A stretch of 64,000 bases of DNA from Chionoecetes opilio. Taxonomy: Eukaryota > Arthropoda > Malacostraca > Decapoda > Majidae. The position numbers and the translations under genes were made by a program. The stretch lies in the NCBI GenBank assembly GCA_016584305.1, contig JACEEZ010018204.1, forward strand, positions 2,501 through 66,500, read 5' to 3'. How positions within the stretch are numbered: the first letter of the stretch is position 1; every line of letters starts with the position of its first letter. This document shows positions 20,850 through 31,095 of this stretch, piece by piece. The notes under the pieces were generated by a model. It was not told the origin of the DNA and searched no databases. It was given only the letters and a program-made list of their open reading frames with translations.

Positions 20850-22106
20850 GTGGGCTCGTGGAACGTTCTGAACCTCTCAGACGATCGTCGACTACCTCTC
20901 CTATCGGGCGAGCTCAGTAGGCTGAGGGTGGATATAGTGGGACTCTGAGACGAGAAGGCCTGGCAGTGGCGAGACTAGCAGTCGGGGTTACACCTACTAC
21001 CGGTCCGACATGAGCAATGGCGACCATTTCCGGGGAGTAGCTATAGGCATCTCCAGCAAACTGCAGCCGTCAGTTGTTGAGGTTACACCGGTTGATGAGC
21101 GTATAATGCGGGTGAGGATGAAACACACTTTGGGTTTCATGTCTCTTGTTGCAGTGTATGCTCCTACCGAGGTGCGTAAAACTGAAGAGAAGGAGATGTT
21201 CTACGCCAAACTCGACTCTGTATTAGACCAGTGTCCTCCTCGGGACACACTCATTGTCTTGGGTGACTTCAATGCTACTACTGGCATGTGAGATATGGCT
21301 GAGAGTTATGTGTCGGTCCCCATGGCTCCGGTACCAGAAACATTAACAGTTCTCTGCTTCTGAATTTTGCAAGGTCCAGAAGGTTGAGAATTGCAGGTTC
21401 TTGGTATCAGAGACCAGAGCTGCACCGCTGGACATGGTATAGTAATGCCGGAGGGGTAGCTAAGGAGATCGACCACGTCCTCGTTAGTACTCGTTGGAGG
21501 ATCCTCCAGAACTGCAGGGTTTACCGGAGTGCTGAGTTATTTGGAACAGATCACAGACTTGTTGTTGCTACACTTAAGCTTCATACCAAGTCCAGAAGAA
21601 TCTCAAGAGGTAACCATACTGTGTTTCATCTTGAGAAATTGAAGGACTTGACATGTGCCCATGAGTATGCGGTGGCAGTCTCAAATCGGTTTGATGTGCT
21701 CGGTGCCCTCGAAGACCCTGTAGAACTGTGGGATACCTTGAAACGTGAAACTCTGCAGGCTGCCAAGGAGTGTATTGGGGAGCGCCCGAGGTCAAGGCGT
21801 GGTTTTGTCTCGACGGAGACGCTGGAGAAAATCGAGGAGAGTCGCGCTGCCAGGCTGGCTGAGAAGCAGAACCAGCACAGGGCTCTGTCACGCCGGACTA
21901 GAACCCTCCTGGGGAAAGTCAAGGAGAGGTATGTCAGGAGTCTCGCTGAGGAGGTCGAGAGTCACTTGAACGCTAATGACCTCCGACCCGCCTACCGAGC
22001 CCTGAAGAAGCTCCGTTCCAATTTTCCATCTCGGGCGAGTGCTATTCGAACAGCAGATGGGTGCCTCGTGTCGGACATGGATGGGAAGATGGGTCGTTGG
22101 GCTTAG
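20850..22106 (+). pseudogene. RTE endonuclease domain and linker, frameshifted
   Basis: Segments read in order: VLRVGSWNVLNLSDDRRLPL (20845-20948), the AP-endonuclease start; then VERIM-type region MRVRMKHTLGFMSLVAVYAP and VLGDFNATTG (21010-21291), with the conserved GDFNA motif. Next come IDHVLVSTRWR and ELFGTDHRLV (21384-21570), the catalytic DH. A basic helical linker follows to 22106. At least three frameshifts or stops separate them (20947, 21289, about 21360). The enzyme would nick target DNA for target-primed reverse transcription; this copy cannot. Confidence 0.85.
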
Positions 22107-22461
22107 TATTTTTGGGCAGTTGTTCACGGTGGATCCTCAATCTGAGCAGCTTCACACCACTGGGTTACAGGCAGTGGATGCCGATCCTCCCATTGACGAA
22201 ACCGCACCCTTTCTTGACGAAGTCAGAGAGGCTTTAGAAAATTGAGGGGTGGAAAGGCAGCTGGGTGTTTGTAATATCAGTGCGGAGCTCTTCAAAGCTA
22301 GGGGTGAGGCCATGATCAGCGGGTTGCATGCTGTCCTGACTGCCGTGTGGCAATCAGGTACCATTCCTCGAGACTAGAAAAAGGGGGCTGGTCGTCCCTA
22401 TCGGGAAAGGGAAAGGGACCGTCAGGACTGCAACAATCACCGCGGTATTACACTGCTCATC

Positions 22462-23745
22462 GTGCCAGGCAAGGTACTTGCCCATCTATTGCTGATGACA
22501 CGGATCCGCAGTCATCTGCTGAAGCATCAGAGACCTCAGCAGTCTGGCTTCACGCCTGGTAAGTCAAAAACGGACCGTATCCTAGCGCTTCGTGTCCTGG
22601 TGGAACGCCGACATGAGTTTCGACAGGGGATGCTTGCAGCCTATGTTGATCTCAAGAAGGCGTTTGACCCAGTGCATCGTGAGTCACTCTGGGATCTTCT
22701 GCGACTTCGCGGGATTCCTGCAAGGGCTATTGGTTTGATGACTGGTCTGTATTCTGGGACTGAGAGTGCTGTGAAGTGTGGGGGAGGTGTATCCAGCTGT
22801 TTTCCTGTTAATACAGGAGTGAGGCAAGGGTGCATCCTTGCCGCATCACTTTTCAACACTTGTATGGATTGGGTATTGGGCAAAGTTGTAGATCAAAGTG
22901 ATTGTGGAGCATCCGTTGGCAACACCAAGATCACTGATCTTGTTTTTGCCGATGATGCAGTAATCTTTGCTGAGTCGCTGGAGGTCCTTGTGATGGCTCT
23001 CGAGGCGCTGCACGAGGAGGCGAAGCCTTTGGGACTCGTGGTCTCCTGGCTTAAGACCAAGGTCCAGGTATTTGGAGGCTTACTAGTTGAATCAGTACAG
23101 TCTGTTCATGTGTGCGGCGAGGACACTGAGATCTTGGAAGGTTTTACATACCTTGGTAGCGCAGTCCATAATGACGGCGGGTCACGTCAAGAAGTCTTAC
23201 GGCGGACTGGCATAGCTCACGGTGTATGGACTCGCTCAGCAGGAGTATTTGGCGTTGTCGGTACCTGTGCAGGAGGACAAAAAGATCCGGATCTTCAATT
23301 CGCGTGTGATCCCTGTCTTACTCAGGGTTTTTGTAGCATGGCACTAAATAGCGATTTTGAAGAGACGAACGATGCCTTTGGAAATAAGTTCTTCGCGAAC
23401 AGGGTTTCGCGGGTTTTGTTCAAATCACGTTTGCACCGTAAGACGAATCGGGCCTATTCCGCTAGTCCGTCACGCCAACTTTCGGTTATTGGCATGTGGC
23501 CACTCCCCCTAAAACCGATCTTCCCATGGGGGGTTTTAATCTGTAAGAGACACCCGGCGTGGAGGCCAAAGGGGGGCAAACACAAGGCCGGGCGGGGAAA
23601 ATTTGATTTTCTTGTCGAGAGGCTTGTAGGGGGAAAAACCCTGCATGGGGCCTCGCGCGTGGTGACTCCCGGGAGGGGTCGTATTTGGGCGGGCGACGCG
23701 CCCTCCCCCCCCCCCCCCCCCCGGCTAGCCTCCAATGATTGTTTA
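22462..23745 (+). pseudogene. RTE reverse transcriptase, open but corrupted at its C-terminus
   Basis: One long frame of about 440 codons carries the RT motifs. These are QSGFTPGKSKTDRILALRVL, AAYVDLKKAFDPVHRESLW, NTGVRQGCILAASLFNTCMD and LVFADDAVIFAES (catalytic FADD), then FTYLGSAVHNDGGSRQEV. Up to about 23300 it matches copy B (32262-32761 plus 45001-45715) almost word for word. After that the reading diverges into G, A and C runs although the underlying DNA can still be aligned. An internal stop before 22462 separates it from the endonuclease. Confidence 0.88.
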
Positions 23746-23761
23746 AATTTTACCGGGGGCG

Positions 23762-24050
23762 TGTCGCCTCCGTGGTGCAGTGGCTAGCGTGCCTGGTACG
23801 AATCTGGGGGCCCCTGGTTCGATCCCGGGGCCCGGGGCAATGGGTGACCAGCCTACCCACTGTTCTTCCTTCCTTTGGGTTTTGATAAAGGGGTACCTGG
23901 GGAAAACGGGAAGGAAACGTGACCCGGGATCCACTACCCGTGTCCCGGGGTAACGGGTCCTCACCCCCCACGGGCTCAAAGGGGCTATGCCACGGAGATG
24001 ACCCGAAATGCCACGCGCAGCTAGCGATGCTCCCTCTTTACCTTTTACCT
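23762..24050 (+). repeat. tRNA-derived SINE
   Basis: CCGTGGTGCAGTGGCTAGCG gives an A-box-like segment and GGTTCGATCCC an exact B box, with tRNA-like spacing (about 45 bp). A body of about 230 bp follows, ending near GATGCTCCCTCTTTACC. It has the promoter of RNA polymerase III but no foldable complete tRNA. It abuts the RTE copy A tail. A related tRNA-like SINE head is at 63430-63618. Confidence 0.75.
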
Positions 24051-24344
24051 ACTAAAGGGGGTTTAAAAAACGAATTTTAAAAATTTTGACCACCAATACA
24101 CATCAGCAACAACCAAAAAGAAGTAAAGGAAATATAGACCGACGAAAATAAGCAAAACGGGGAGGAGAAAAGTAAAAACGGAGTGTATCGATAGTGCCCC
24201 CCGGCCGGGACGAAAGGAAGGAAACGAATGTATTAAAGGAGGAATTAAAAGGGGGCTAGTAACAGGGCGTAGTAGTGAAGGAGGGGGAAAGGGTTGGAAA
24301 GGTTGGGTAGGAAGAATCTAGGGGACGCAAACACGGATATTATA

Positions 24345-24425
24345 ATATTTTATATATAATTTATATATATATATAATAATATATATATATTATATATATA
24401 AATATATATTTATATATATATAATA
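24345..24425. repeat. (AT)n-rich microsatellite
   Basis: TATA/ATAT units with occasional TAA breaks. Confidence 0.9.
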
Positions 24426-27400
24426 TTAGGGTGGTCCACATTTACGGGGAAAAAAAAAAAGTTTTGGGATTCCGGGCCGGGTCGAATTCTTGTCGTACTA
24501 TGGCACGGGGGCTGTGCAAAATTTCATTCCGACGGATGATTTGTCCCTCCCGCAGTGCGGCCAAAGTTTCACTTTTTAAACAAAATTTTGGGAAAAATAT
24601 GTGACGGAATAGGGATTAGGGGAATCTTTTTTAGTACCTTTACTCAAAATTTGGGTTTGTGTTAAGTTTTTTTCTTTTACAGGGCAATTAAAAATGATTT
24701 AAAAAGGACGCATTATCATAAAGGTGGCGACACTCCCACCACAACGGCCAGTGCCCAGTTCCCCTTTCCGCTTGTGGTTGAGGGTGTGTGACGCTCCGCC
24801 TCCCCAACTTGTGGCGCCGCTTACTTGTTGGTGGTTCGGATCCCGCTTGCAACTTTGAACGTTCCCCCTCAGCCACCGAATGTGGCTTTTGGGCAGCCCA
24901 AACCCGGAACCCCCCTGGGGGGGGAAAACAGCTTCCAAAGAAGGGGGCAAGTGCTACGGCGCTTTTCCACTTCGTCCGTTTCAGCGGAAGTGGTGAAAGA
25001 AGCGCTTCCCCTCGTCACCGCGGGGGTGGCGGTGGTGTGGGAGAAAGAACGGTTCCCCGCAAAAAAAAGCCGCTGTGTAAAGGGGATCCTCCGGGCTGTA
25101 CGCATCATGGCAGAACTTGACGGCCAAAGAAGCGGGCCTGAAGGTAAAAAATCAACATTTTAAACAAATTTAAATTTTTCCAGAATCCCCAAAATTTTAT
25201 TATTATTTTGCCCAAATTTGCCAGGACTTTAACCGTGACCTTCCCCATCTGGCGTGGCTGGGGCTGGATGTTGCCAAAACGATATCTGGAATAATTTACC
25301 TAAATTATCAGAAGCTGCAGTCTTACCTTCATTCAAAAAATACTGAATTTTCACCTCATAAACAATTCTAATTTCCTCATCCACAGGGAGGGGGGCCCGC
25401 TAGTCCCCGTCCACCTATTAAATTAAAACTTTAACTTCTAGTAGATACGACGGGTTGGTATATAAGTTGTCTTCCAGTTATTAGTAATTTTTTTTTTTTT
25501 TTTTTTTTTTTTTTCATTGCCAAAATTTATAGATGTCATCCGAATGTATTTGTGTGTATTGGCGTTTTATTAATTTACTATAAATTTATATTAACATTGA
25601 TTAAATATTATTTTCCAAAAATCCTGTCTAAACCTTTTCCCTACGAACTTTTATCATCACCAAATTTTTAAAATATTTTTTTTTTTGTTTTTTTGTACCT
25701 AAAATGAAATAAATTAGGTTTGGAAAAATTTATTTAGGTTGTGGTAATAATTTTTTAAAACATCCCTACAGACACTAATCTTTTCAGTTGACGTCAAACG
25801 CCGGGTTTCTCACTGGGGCCCGATGACCTTTTCCATCGGGCACGCGGACGCCTTCGACCCTCCGGTGGACAGGATCGGCAGTTCCTGCTGGGCCAGCCTG
25901 CCCGGGTGGGGCCCCGTTTCATCATGCAAGAGTCGACCAATCCCTTGGCGACAAGAGCCGGGTTGAGCGCGGCGTTAAAACGGTCGAGCTCACCGGACTG
26001 CCCCACTGCCACGCGCAGCTCTCGGGCTTGGGTCAGGCGAGGGGAAAGAAACTGGGGACGACGGACGGGACCGGCCTCTTTTCCGACGCAGAAAAAATCC
26101 GCTAATCGGCCTGTTCCCCAAACGCGCCGCCGCCGATCATTTACGCCCCGGGTGTCGCCGTTTCTTGGACCGCACAAGGATCTCGGGCCGCACCGCAGTT
26201 CATCTTTTCACCGCTGTCCCCCGGCGCCGAGCCATTCCCGCTCGCAGCAAAAGTGCGGCCCACCGGGGAGCGCGCGGGAAAAATGGCTAAGGGAATCAAG
26301 GGGGAGAACCTGAATGGCCGGCGGTGCCGTATCATACCTGGGACGGAAAACTTTTCGAGGGGATGGGCCGGGGGGGGAATCCGGAGCGATTGCCATCCGG
26401 TGTCCGGTACGGCTCTAGAAACGTTGTGGGCCGAAACTCCGGCGGGGACGGGGGGCTGACCGGGGAGGCGGGCTAGACCCTGCAAGGATGGGACCTCTCG
26501 AAAATCATCGGGTTTTTCTTTGACAAACAGTCAGCAATACCGGCTCAAAGGCGCGTGCGTCCACATAATGAAACACGTCAAACGGAAACTCTCCACTTCC
26601 TTGCCGCACCACGTCTCGAGCTATGGTGGGGCAGCATTCCCGTCTCTTCGGCCCGTCTTTTCCGGCCCCGAATCCAGCTGTTCAGCGGTTTTTTGAAATG
26701 GTGGGGCCGCTCCGAACCAGGTCGTCCAAACCCGCCCAAAGACCCTCACGGGGGCCGCAAAATCATCGCCACCGCCACGCGTTTTTGAAAAAAGCACCGC
26801 GCGCACTACCGCGAGATATCACCACATCATCGTGTTGGGCGGTAGGTTGAGGCGAAAAATCTGGAACCGGGCCCTACCACCGTCTCGATGGATGGCAAAA
26901 TATCTACACTCTCAAGTCACCCCTTCCGCGGGAGTTTTTGGCCTACCCAAGCACGAGAAGAGGGGGCTGATCCGGTTCACGACTTTATCGTCACAAAAGT
27001 ACGTGGAACCGTGGAGTCCCCCATTTTCTCGCCTCGGCCCCGGAACGGACCTCGCCCCCTCAAACCCTCCCGCCTATCGCGACAAGGAATCGGGGGCATC
27101 GGCAAGTATGGCCCGGCAATGTGGTACTCTCCGAGGATCGTCGGCCTCTCCCCTTCGACGAGGGGCGGTGGGCGAGGGGAAAACGGGCCATCGTCAGCGC
27201 CATCAGCCGGCTGGGGGAGAAACCCCCCCTCGCCGCGGCCGACGCGCCCTCGACGCAGTGGAGCAGCGCTCCCTGGCGTCGTTTGCGACGACCACTCTGT
27301 CGGCCTCGTCACCGCCCTCGGGGGCCCGGGCCGATTTCCTCAAGTCGATCCGGCCGAGTTGGTCGGGGAGGGACGACACCACGGCCGTCGGCGCGCCCGT

Positions 27401-27769
27401 CACCTAGGGTGGGGAACGACTTTTTCGGAGAGGGGCGTCGCCCTATCAGCGCTTTCTGCGGCGCCTCAGCGGACGAGGGAAAAGGCCAGCACCCTTTGCA
27501 GGGCTGGAGCCCACCCGGGCTTGACCTTTCGCGAAATGTATAGGATGGGCGCACGGTGGATTTCGTTTTTTTTTTTTCATCGTCACAGTGTAATCGTAAG
27601 GTTTAAAAGTGGAAAATTCGGCCGCTCTGCGGGACGGGATAAAAGTTATCCGATCGAATAAATTTTGCAACATCCTTTTATCCCTTTTATGCAAATTCCG
27701 ACCCCGGCCCCAAAAATCCGAAAAAAAAAATTTTAAAGGGACCACCTAAAATTTTTAAAATTTTATATA

Positions 27770-27935
27770 TGAGAGAGAGAAGGAGAAAGAGAGAGAGGGA
27801 GGAGAAGAGAAAGAAAGAGAAGAGAGGAGGGAGAAAAGAAAAAAAAGAGAAGAGAAAAAAAGAGAGGGAGAAGGGGGGAAGAGAAAGAGAGAAAAGAGAA
27901 AGAAAAAGAAAAAAGAGAGAAGAGAAAAAGAGAAA
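27770..27935. repeat. (GA)n-rich purine tract
   Basis: Imperfect GAGA, GAAA and GGGA repeats cover about 165 bp, separating the aberrant stretch from the Penelope tail. Confidence 0.93.
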
Positions 27936-27939
27936 ATAC

Positions 27940-28229
27940 TTTCTCCATTTGGGGAGGGGACATATCGTATAATAATGATTAAAACCAACGCTAGTATAAA
28001 CATCTTGAATCTTTATATGGAACGTTTCGGGTATCATACATTAGCCATCATCAGCCTAAAAACAAAATAAATTCATAATATATGTTAAAATAATGAAAAT
28101 ATACAAATTTATAATAATATATGACATTTAAATGCCTAAACTAAAATAAATGATAAGACACAATAGATAAAACAACACTATAAAACTCCACCTACCAAAT
28201 CATGTTAAAAGTGGAGTGTGTGGTGGGTA
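27940..28229 (-). mobile_element. Penelope-like element, 3' UTR
   Basis: On the minus strand this reads GCTGATGATGGCTAATGTAT, then GATACCCGAAACGTTCCATA, a segment typical of the region after the Penelope ORF. It belongs to the element whose coding part is at 31096-32060. The two are separated by the 28230-31095 transposon. Confidence 0.7.
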
Positions 28230-28565
28230 TAGTCCTGCAGCCAAATGGTGATTTAGGGGATGACCGTGCATTGGAGTCCACCCAAAGTTTTTTTGTTGTT
28301 TATGATACTTTGTGACCTACTTATTCAGAATCTTGGTCATGCCACTCAGGCAGGCTTGGGAATTTGAAATATTCAAGATGGCGGCCAAGATGACTGCCGA
28401 AAACTTGAAAAACACCAAATAATCAAAACTTCATTATTTGTTCACTTAAAAACATACTTTTTAGATCTATTTATAGGTTTTGGCACCAAAGGAATATGAT
28501 GGTATATGTTCCAAAGCCATACGATGCATGCAAATACAAGATGGCTGCCAAAATGGCCGTCATAT
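28230..28565 (+). repeat. Left ~330-bp terminal inverted repeat
   Basis: Inverted match to 30765-31095, about 85-90 percent by eye, with a few small indels and an extra segment near 28245-28258. It contains GATGGCGGCCAAGATG and GATGGCTGCCAAAATGG, which resemble the YY1-type GCCATnTT core on the opposite strand. Confidence 0.85.
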
Positions 28566-29174
28566 ATATGAAAAACATGTGTTCTGCGGAAATTTCTTCC
28601 CATTCAACATTTGAGTAACACCACCAAAAGCTGCTTTCAACACTTCCTCAAGTCCAGTGTTTCCCATCAGAGTACCAACAGAGCCAACAAAACTCATTAG
28701 AGTATGCATGCCACCTAATCGGAGAGCAAAGTCATCAGAAAGTTCTGGATACATCCATACAATATTCACTGCCACCCTGTAGAGTTGTTGATCTGCAGTA
28801 AAGACTGTACTTGATTGTCCAGTCTGCTGTGTGATTCGCCGAGCTTCGATCATGGCTGTCAGCATTGTTGAAGGATCCGATGGCACCATATCTATCAATG
28901 GACTGTATGCAACTGATGTCCCTGGTTTGAGACTGTGGTTCTCTTCATTAGATATTCTAGTATTGAAACCGGCATACTCGGGTACCTTGGGGTCATTGAT
29001 CACACTTTCAAGGAATTTGAAATCAAGGTGATTTGCCCTCTGCACAAGTATGCTTTGTTGTGCTACTATTCGGAAAGGTGGAACAGTTCTTTTTGCATCA
29101 TTTTGTGGCATGGGTGTCTTCTTTGGCCCCCGGTAGTTTATGATTGATATATCACCTTTAACATCCTCGTTCAT
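28560..29174 (-). CDS. Uncharacterised transposon protein, third segment
   Basis: This is a frame of about 204 codons continuing the protein of the long-TIR element. It begins NEDVKGDISIINYRGPKKTP and later reads VNIVWMYPELSDDFALRLGG, then MHTLMSFVGSVGTLMGNTGL and LEEVLKAAFGGVTQMLNGKK. In the family I recognise from arthropod and cnidarian genomes this G-x-H-x-x-x-x-F...G...GLE..L...G.....L.GK block precedes a PIN-like C-terminal half. Here the frame ends a few residues later, exactly where the inverted repeat begins. The C-terminal half is therefore missing, suggesting internal deletion. A related C-terminal half is at 52739-53830. Confidence 0.7.
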   Translation of the reverse strand: MNEDVKGDISIINYRGPKKTPMPQNDAKRTVPPFRIVAQQSILVQRANHLDFKFLESVINDPKVPEYAGFNTRISNEENHSLKPGTSVAYSPLIDMVPSDPSTMLTAMIEARRITQQTGQSSTVFTADQQLYRVAVNIVWMYPELSDDFALRLGGMHTLMSFVGSVGTLMGNTGLEEVLKAAFGGVTQMLNGKKFPQNTCFSYI

Positions 29175-29240
29175 TTTTTCCCTCCGTATGCGCCTAATTG
29201 TCTGTATGTCATCGCTATCACCATGCTTGCTTTTGTTGCT

Positions 29241-30107
29241 TTAAGTGGTAAGCATGGCCAGTGAGTGCGTTGATTGTAGTCCATTCTGGGAGCTGATGTT
29301 TGTGTCAAAATTGTCCACAACCACTTGGACGAGACCACTGTTGTGTTCCAAAATTCCACAAAGTTTTTGGTCTGTTGCAGCCGAGGCTGCAGCCGAGGTC
29401 TTAAACCTCAAATATTCATCATAGGAACAAGCAATCCCAAAGTCATACAATGTTTCAATTAAATCGTTCTGCCTTATCTTGACACCAAGATCAACCAGCA
29501 ATAGAGTTGGCCGATTGTTTATGGCAGCAGTGACCATGTTTCCAATCATGATTGCTGGTAGAGTATAATCAAAGTTTTTCGACAACGTTGCAAGTAGTGA
29601 CATCAGAGTAGAGCTGGTATCCTCAGCAGCTATCTCTTTGTTGATCCGAAGCTTGTACTCGTGTAGCTTTGGACACAGGCCCTTTGATTCTCTCTGTATC
29701 ATCTTTGCAACATTATTAACGGAGATGTCATCATCATCGTCTTCCTCAATTCGGAGAAACTTGTTCCCCGCGCTGCGGAACACAAGAAGATTAGCCAAAC
29801 CTTTGGCATACAAGACAAGCCATTCAGGTCCAAAATGCTCTGCCAGCTTATGTACCAACCCGCGGCGTGTAAGAAGTTCTCCATTATGACACTGGTAATG
29901 ACCGAAGATTTCTACTGATGTCCAGATATGGTCTTTGTCAGACATCATATTCTCTAGCACGGCATCAAATGCTTTGTCTCCAGCATTGGTATCTTCAGAT
30001 GTTTGAGCTGCTGCAACCTGTACTGATCGAGGACTCATAAAGTTACATCGGCAGTCATTGTGGTAGCGCCCATCAGCCGCATGGAGATCACTTACGGCAC
30101 CCAACAC
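29241..30107 (-). CDS. Uncharacterised transposon protein, central segment (VDNFD motif)
   Basis: This open frame of 288 codons starts MLGAVSDLHAADGRYHNDCR (a YH..C pair), then has an acidic run EEDDDDDISVNNVAKM. It ends with QVVVDNFDTNISSQNGLQST and HSLAMLTT. The VDNxD followed by S/T-rich and H-containing residues is a hallmark of a widespread invertebrate family of unknown function. The segment runs into the next (29174-28560) after one frame break near 29240-29175. The aspartates could be catalytic, but that is inference. It is probably one gene with 30155-30619 and 28560-29174. Confidence 0.7.
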   Translation of the reverse strand: MLGAVSDLHAADGRYHNDCRCNFMSPRSVQVAAAQTSEDTNAGDKAFDAVLENMMSDKDHIWTSVEIFGHYQCHNGELLTRRGLVHKLAEHFGPEWLVLYAKGLANLLVFRSAGNKFLRIEEDDDDDISVNNVAKMIQRESKGLCPKLHEYKLRINKEIAAEDTSSTLMSLLATLSKNFDYTLPAIMIGNMVTAAINNRPTLLLVDLGVKIRQNDLIETLYDFGIACSYDEYLRFKTSAAASAATDQKLCGILEHNSGLVQVVVDNFDTNISSQNGLQSTHSLAMLTT

Positions 30108-30154
30108 TCTGTTCTACCTCCTTTGACCATTTATCTTTACGCTGATGACAAACA

Positions 30155-30619
30155 TCAAGAATGGCATCCTTGAAAGATGTAGTGAGTCGTGAGTCCTCGA
30201 TCAGCTGTTCTGCAAAGTTTAACTGTCCTCCAGCGGTCTGGATGACGGTGATCGGGTTTCATAATGCATTGCTCACCACAAAACAAACGGTGTTTCTGGA
30301 AATCAAATGCTGAGCACTCAGATCGCCGCATAATCTTTGGTCTAGGCTGATCATTTGATACCAGATTCATGCTTCCATCCTTGCGCTTTATGTGGCGGCG
30401 TATGTGTTCCTTTGATGTGTATGTTGAAACACAATTGTGGTGGCAGGAAATGGTCATATCCTTGTCCACTTCATATCGACTTTGTAGGGATATATGGATG
30501 TTATCACCTCTCTTTTGACTGGACTCAATTATCTTCTCAATGCGAGCACTTTTTGCAACTACCAGTGGTCCTGCAGTCTTGGCATGACAAAAGAAGCACT
30601 CGTCCTCCATCTCCTCCAT
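30155..30619 (-). CDS. Uncharacterised transposon protein, N-terminal Cys/His segment
   Basis: The frame of 154 codons begins MEEMEDECFFCHAKTAGPLV with a CxxC pair. It continues to ISCHHNCVSTYTSKEHIRRH, a likely zinc-binding C..C..H..H..C arrangement. A second cluster FCGEQCIMKPDHRHPDRW follows. It ends at a stop near 30155, after which the next frame continues with YHNDC. The ATG at 30619 is the first after the inverted repeat (30765), so this is the probable protein start. Function unknown; DNA-binding is a reasonable guess. Confidence 0.65.
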   Translation of the reverse strand: MEEMEDECFFCHAKTAGPLVVAKSARIEKIIESSQKRGDNIHISLQSRYEVDKDMTISCHHNCVSTYTSKEHIRRHIKRKDGSMNLVSNDQPRPKIMRRSECSAFDFQKHRLFCGEQCIMKPDHRHPDRWRTVKLCRTADRGLTTHYIFQGCHS

Positions 30620-30764
30620 TTTAGATGTCCTTCACGAGCTTGGAGTTACCTGCAATAGAATGAAGGTATTAATTATAACCTTTATTGACACGGAACTACT
30701 TTGAATTTAGACAAAATTTATAAGTGAAATAAGAATTAAATAATGGTTATTTTAGTGTTTTTCT

Positions 30765-31095
30765 TATTTGTGACGGCCATTTTGGCAGCCATCTTGTATT
30801 TTCATGCATCGTATGCCTTTGGAACATATACCATCATATTCCTTTGATGCCAAAACCTATAAATAGATATAAAAAGTATGATTTTAATTGAATATATAAT
30901 GAAGTTTTGATTATTTTGTGTTTTTTCAAGTTTTCGGCAGTCATCTTGGCCGCCATCTTGAATATTTCAAATTCCCCAATCCTGCCTGAGTGGCACGACC
31001 AAGATTCTGAATAAGTAGGTCACAAAGTATCATAAACAACGAAAAAAAATTTGGGTGGATCCAATGCACGGTTCATCACCCCTACTGCAAGACTA
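30765..31095 (-). repeat. Right ~330-bp terminal inverted repeat
   Basis: Inverted match of 28230-28565. Confidence 0.85.

Larger units (their letters stand above)
20690..23745 (+). mobile_element. RTE-like LINE, copy A (near full length, decayed)
   Basis: Plus-strand endonuclease and reverse-transcriptase remnants are in the order typical of RTE elements, ending at AATGATTG near 23745. Copy B ends with the short TGATTGATTGAT tail at 45715, which identifies the 3' end type. The start is uncertain and may extend back to about 20100. The last 450 bp are much more divergent from copy B than the rest, and this is where the poor-quality stretch begins. Confidence 0.85.
23300..27680. other. Low-quality or compositionally aberrant stretch
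   Basis: Homopolymer runs multiply (23700-23722 is nearly all C; 24902-24920 and 26370-26380 are G runs; 25490-25515 is T). The RTE 3' end here differs from copy B mainly by substitutions toward G and A runs. GC content rises sharply at 25790-27540. Long overlapping open frames in all six frames there are a by-product of high GC, and none shows a domain. One exon-like frame (24830-25145, ending at a GTAAAA donor) cannot be identified. I read this as poorly resolved assembly, or possibly foreign sequence. Confidence 0.6.
28230..31095 (-). mobile_element. Unclassified DNA transposon with ~330-bp terminal inverted repeats
   Basis: The outermost matched bases are TAGTCCTGCAG (28230) and CTGCAAGACTA (31095). 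About 330 bp at each end are inverted copies. Shared blocks include CCGTGCATTGGA, AGTATCATAAAC-type, TATTCAAGATGGCGGCCAAG, GGAATATGATGGTATATGTT and ACAAGATGGCTGCCAAAATG. Three consecutive minus-strand frames fill the interior. The insertion lies just after the stop codon of a Penelope ORF. Flanks (GGTGGGTA and GTAGGGTT) do not give a clean target duplication. The protein family is not one I can assign to a named transposon superfamily. Confidence 0.8.

Noticed and set aside
23762..23840. Possible tRNA gene (A and B boxes present)
   Set aside because: The arms do not pair into a cloverleaf and a long non-tRNA body follows, so it is a SINE.
25794..27661. Several long overlapping GC-rich frames that could suggest bacterial genes
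   Set aside because: Open in all frames because of GC content; no ribosome-binding sites or recognisable domains, and the surrounding stretch looks like poor-quality sequence.
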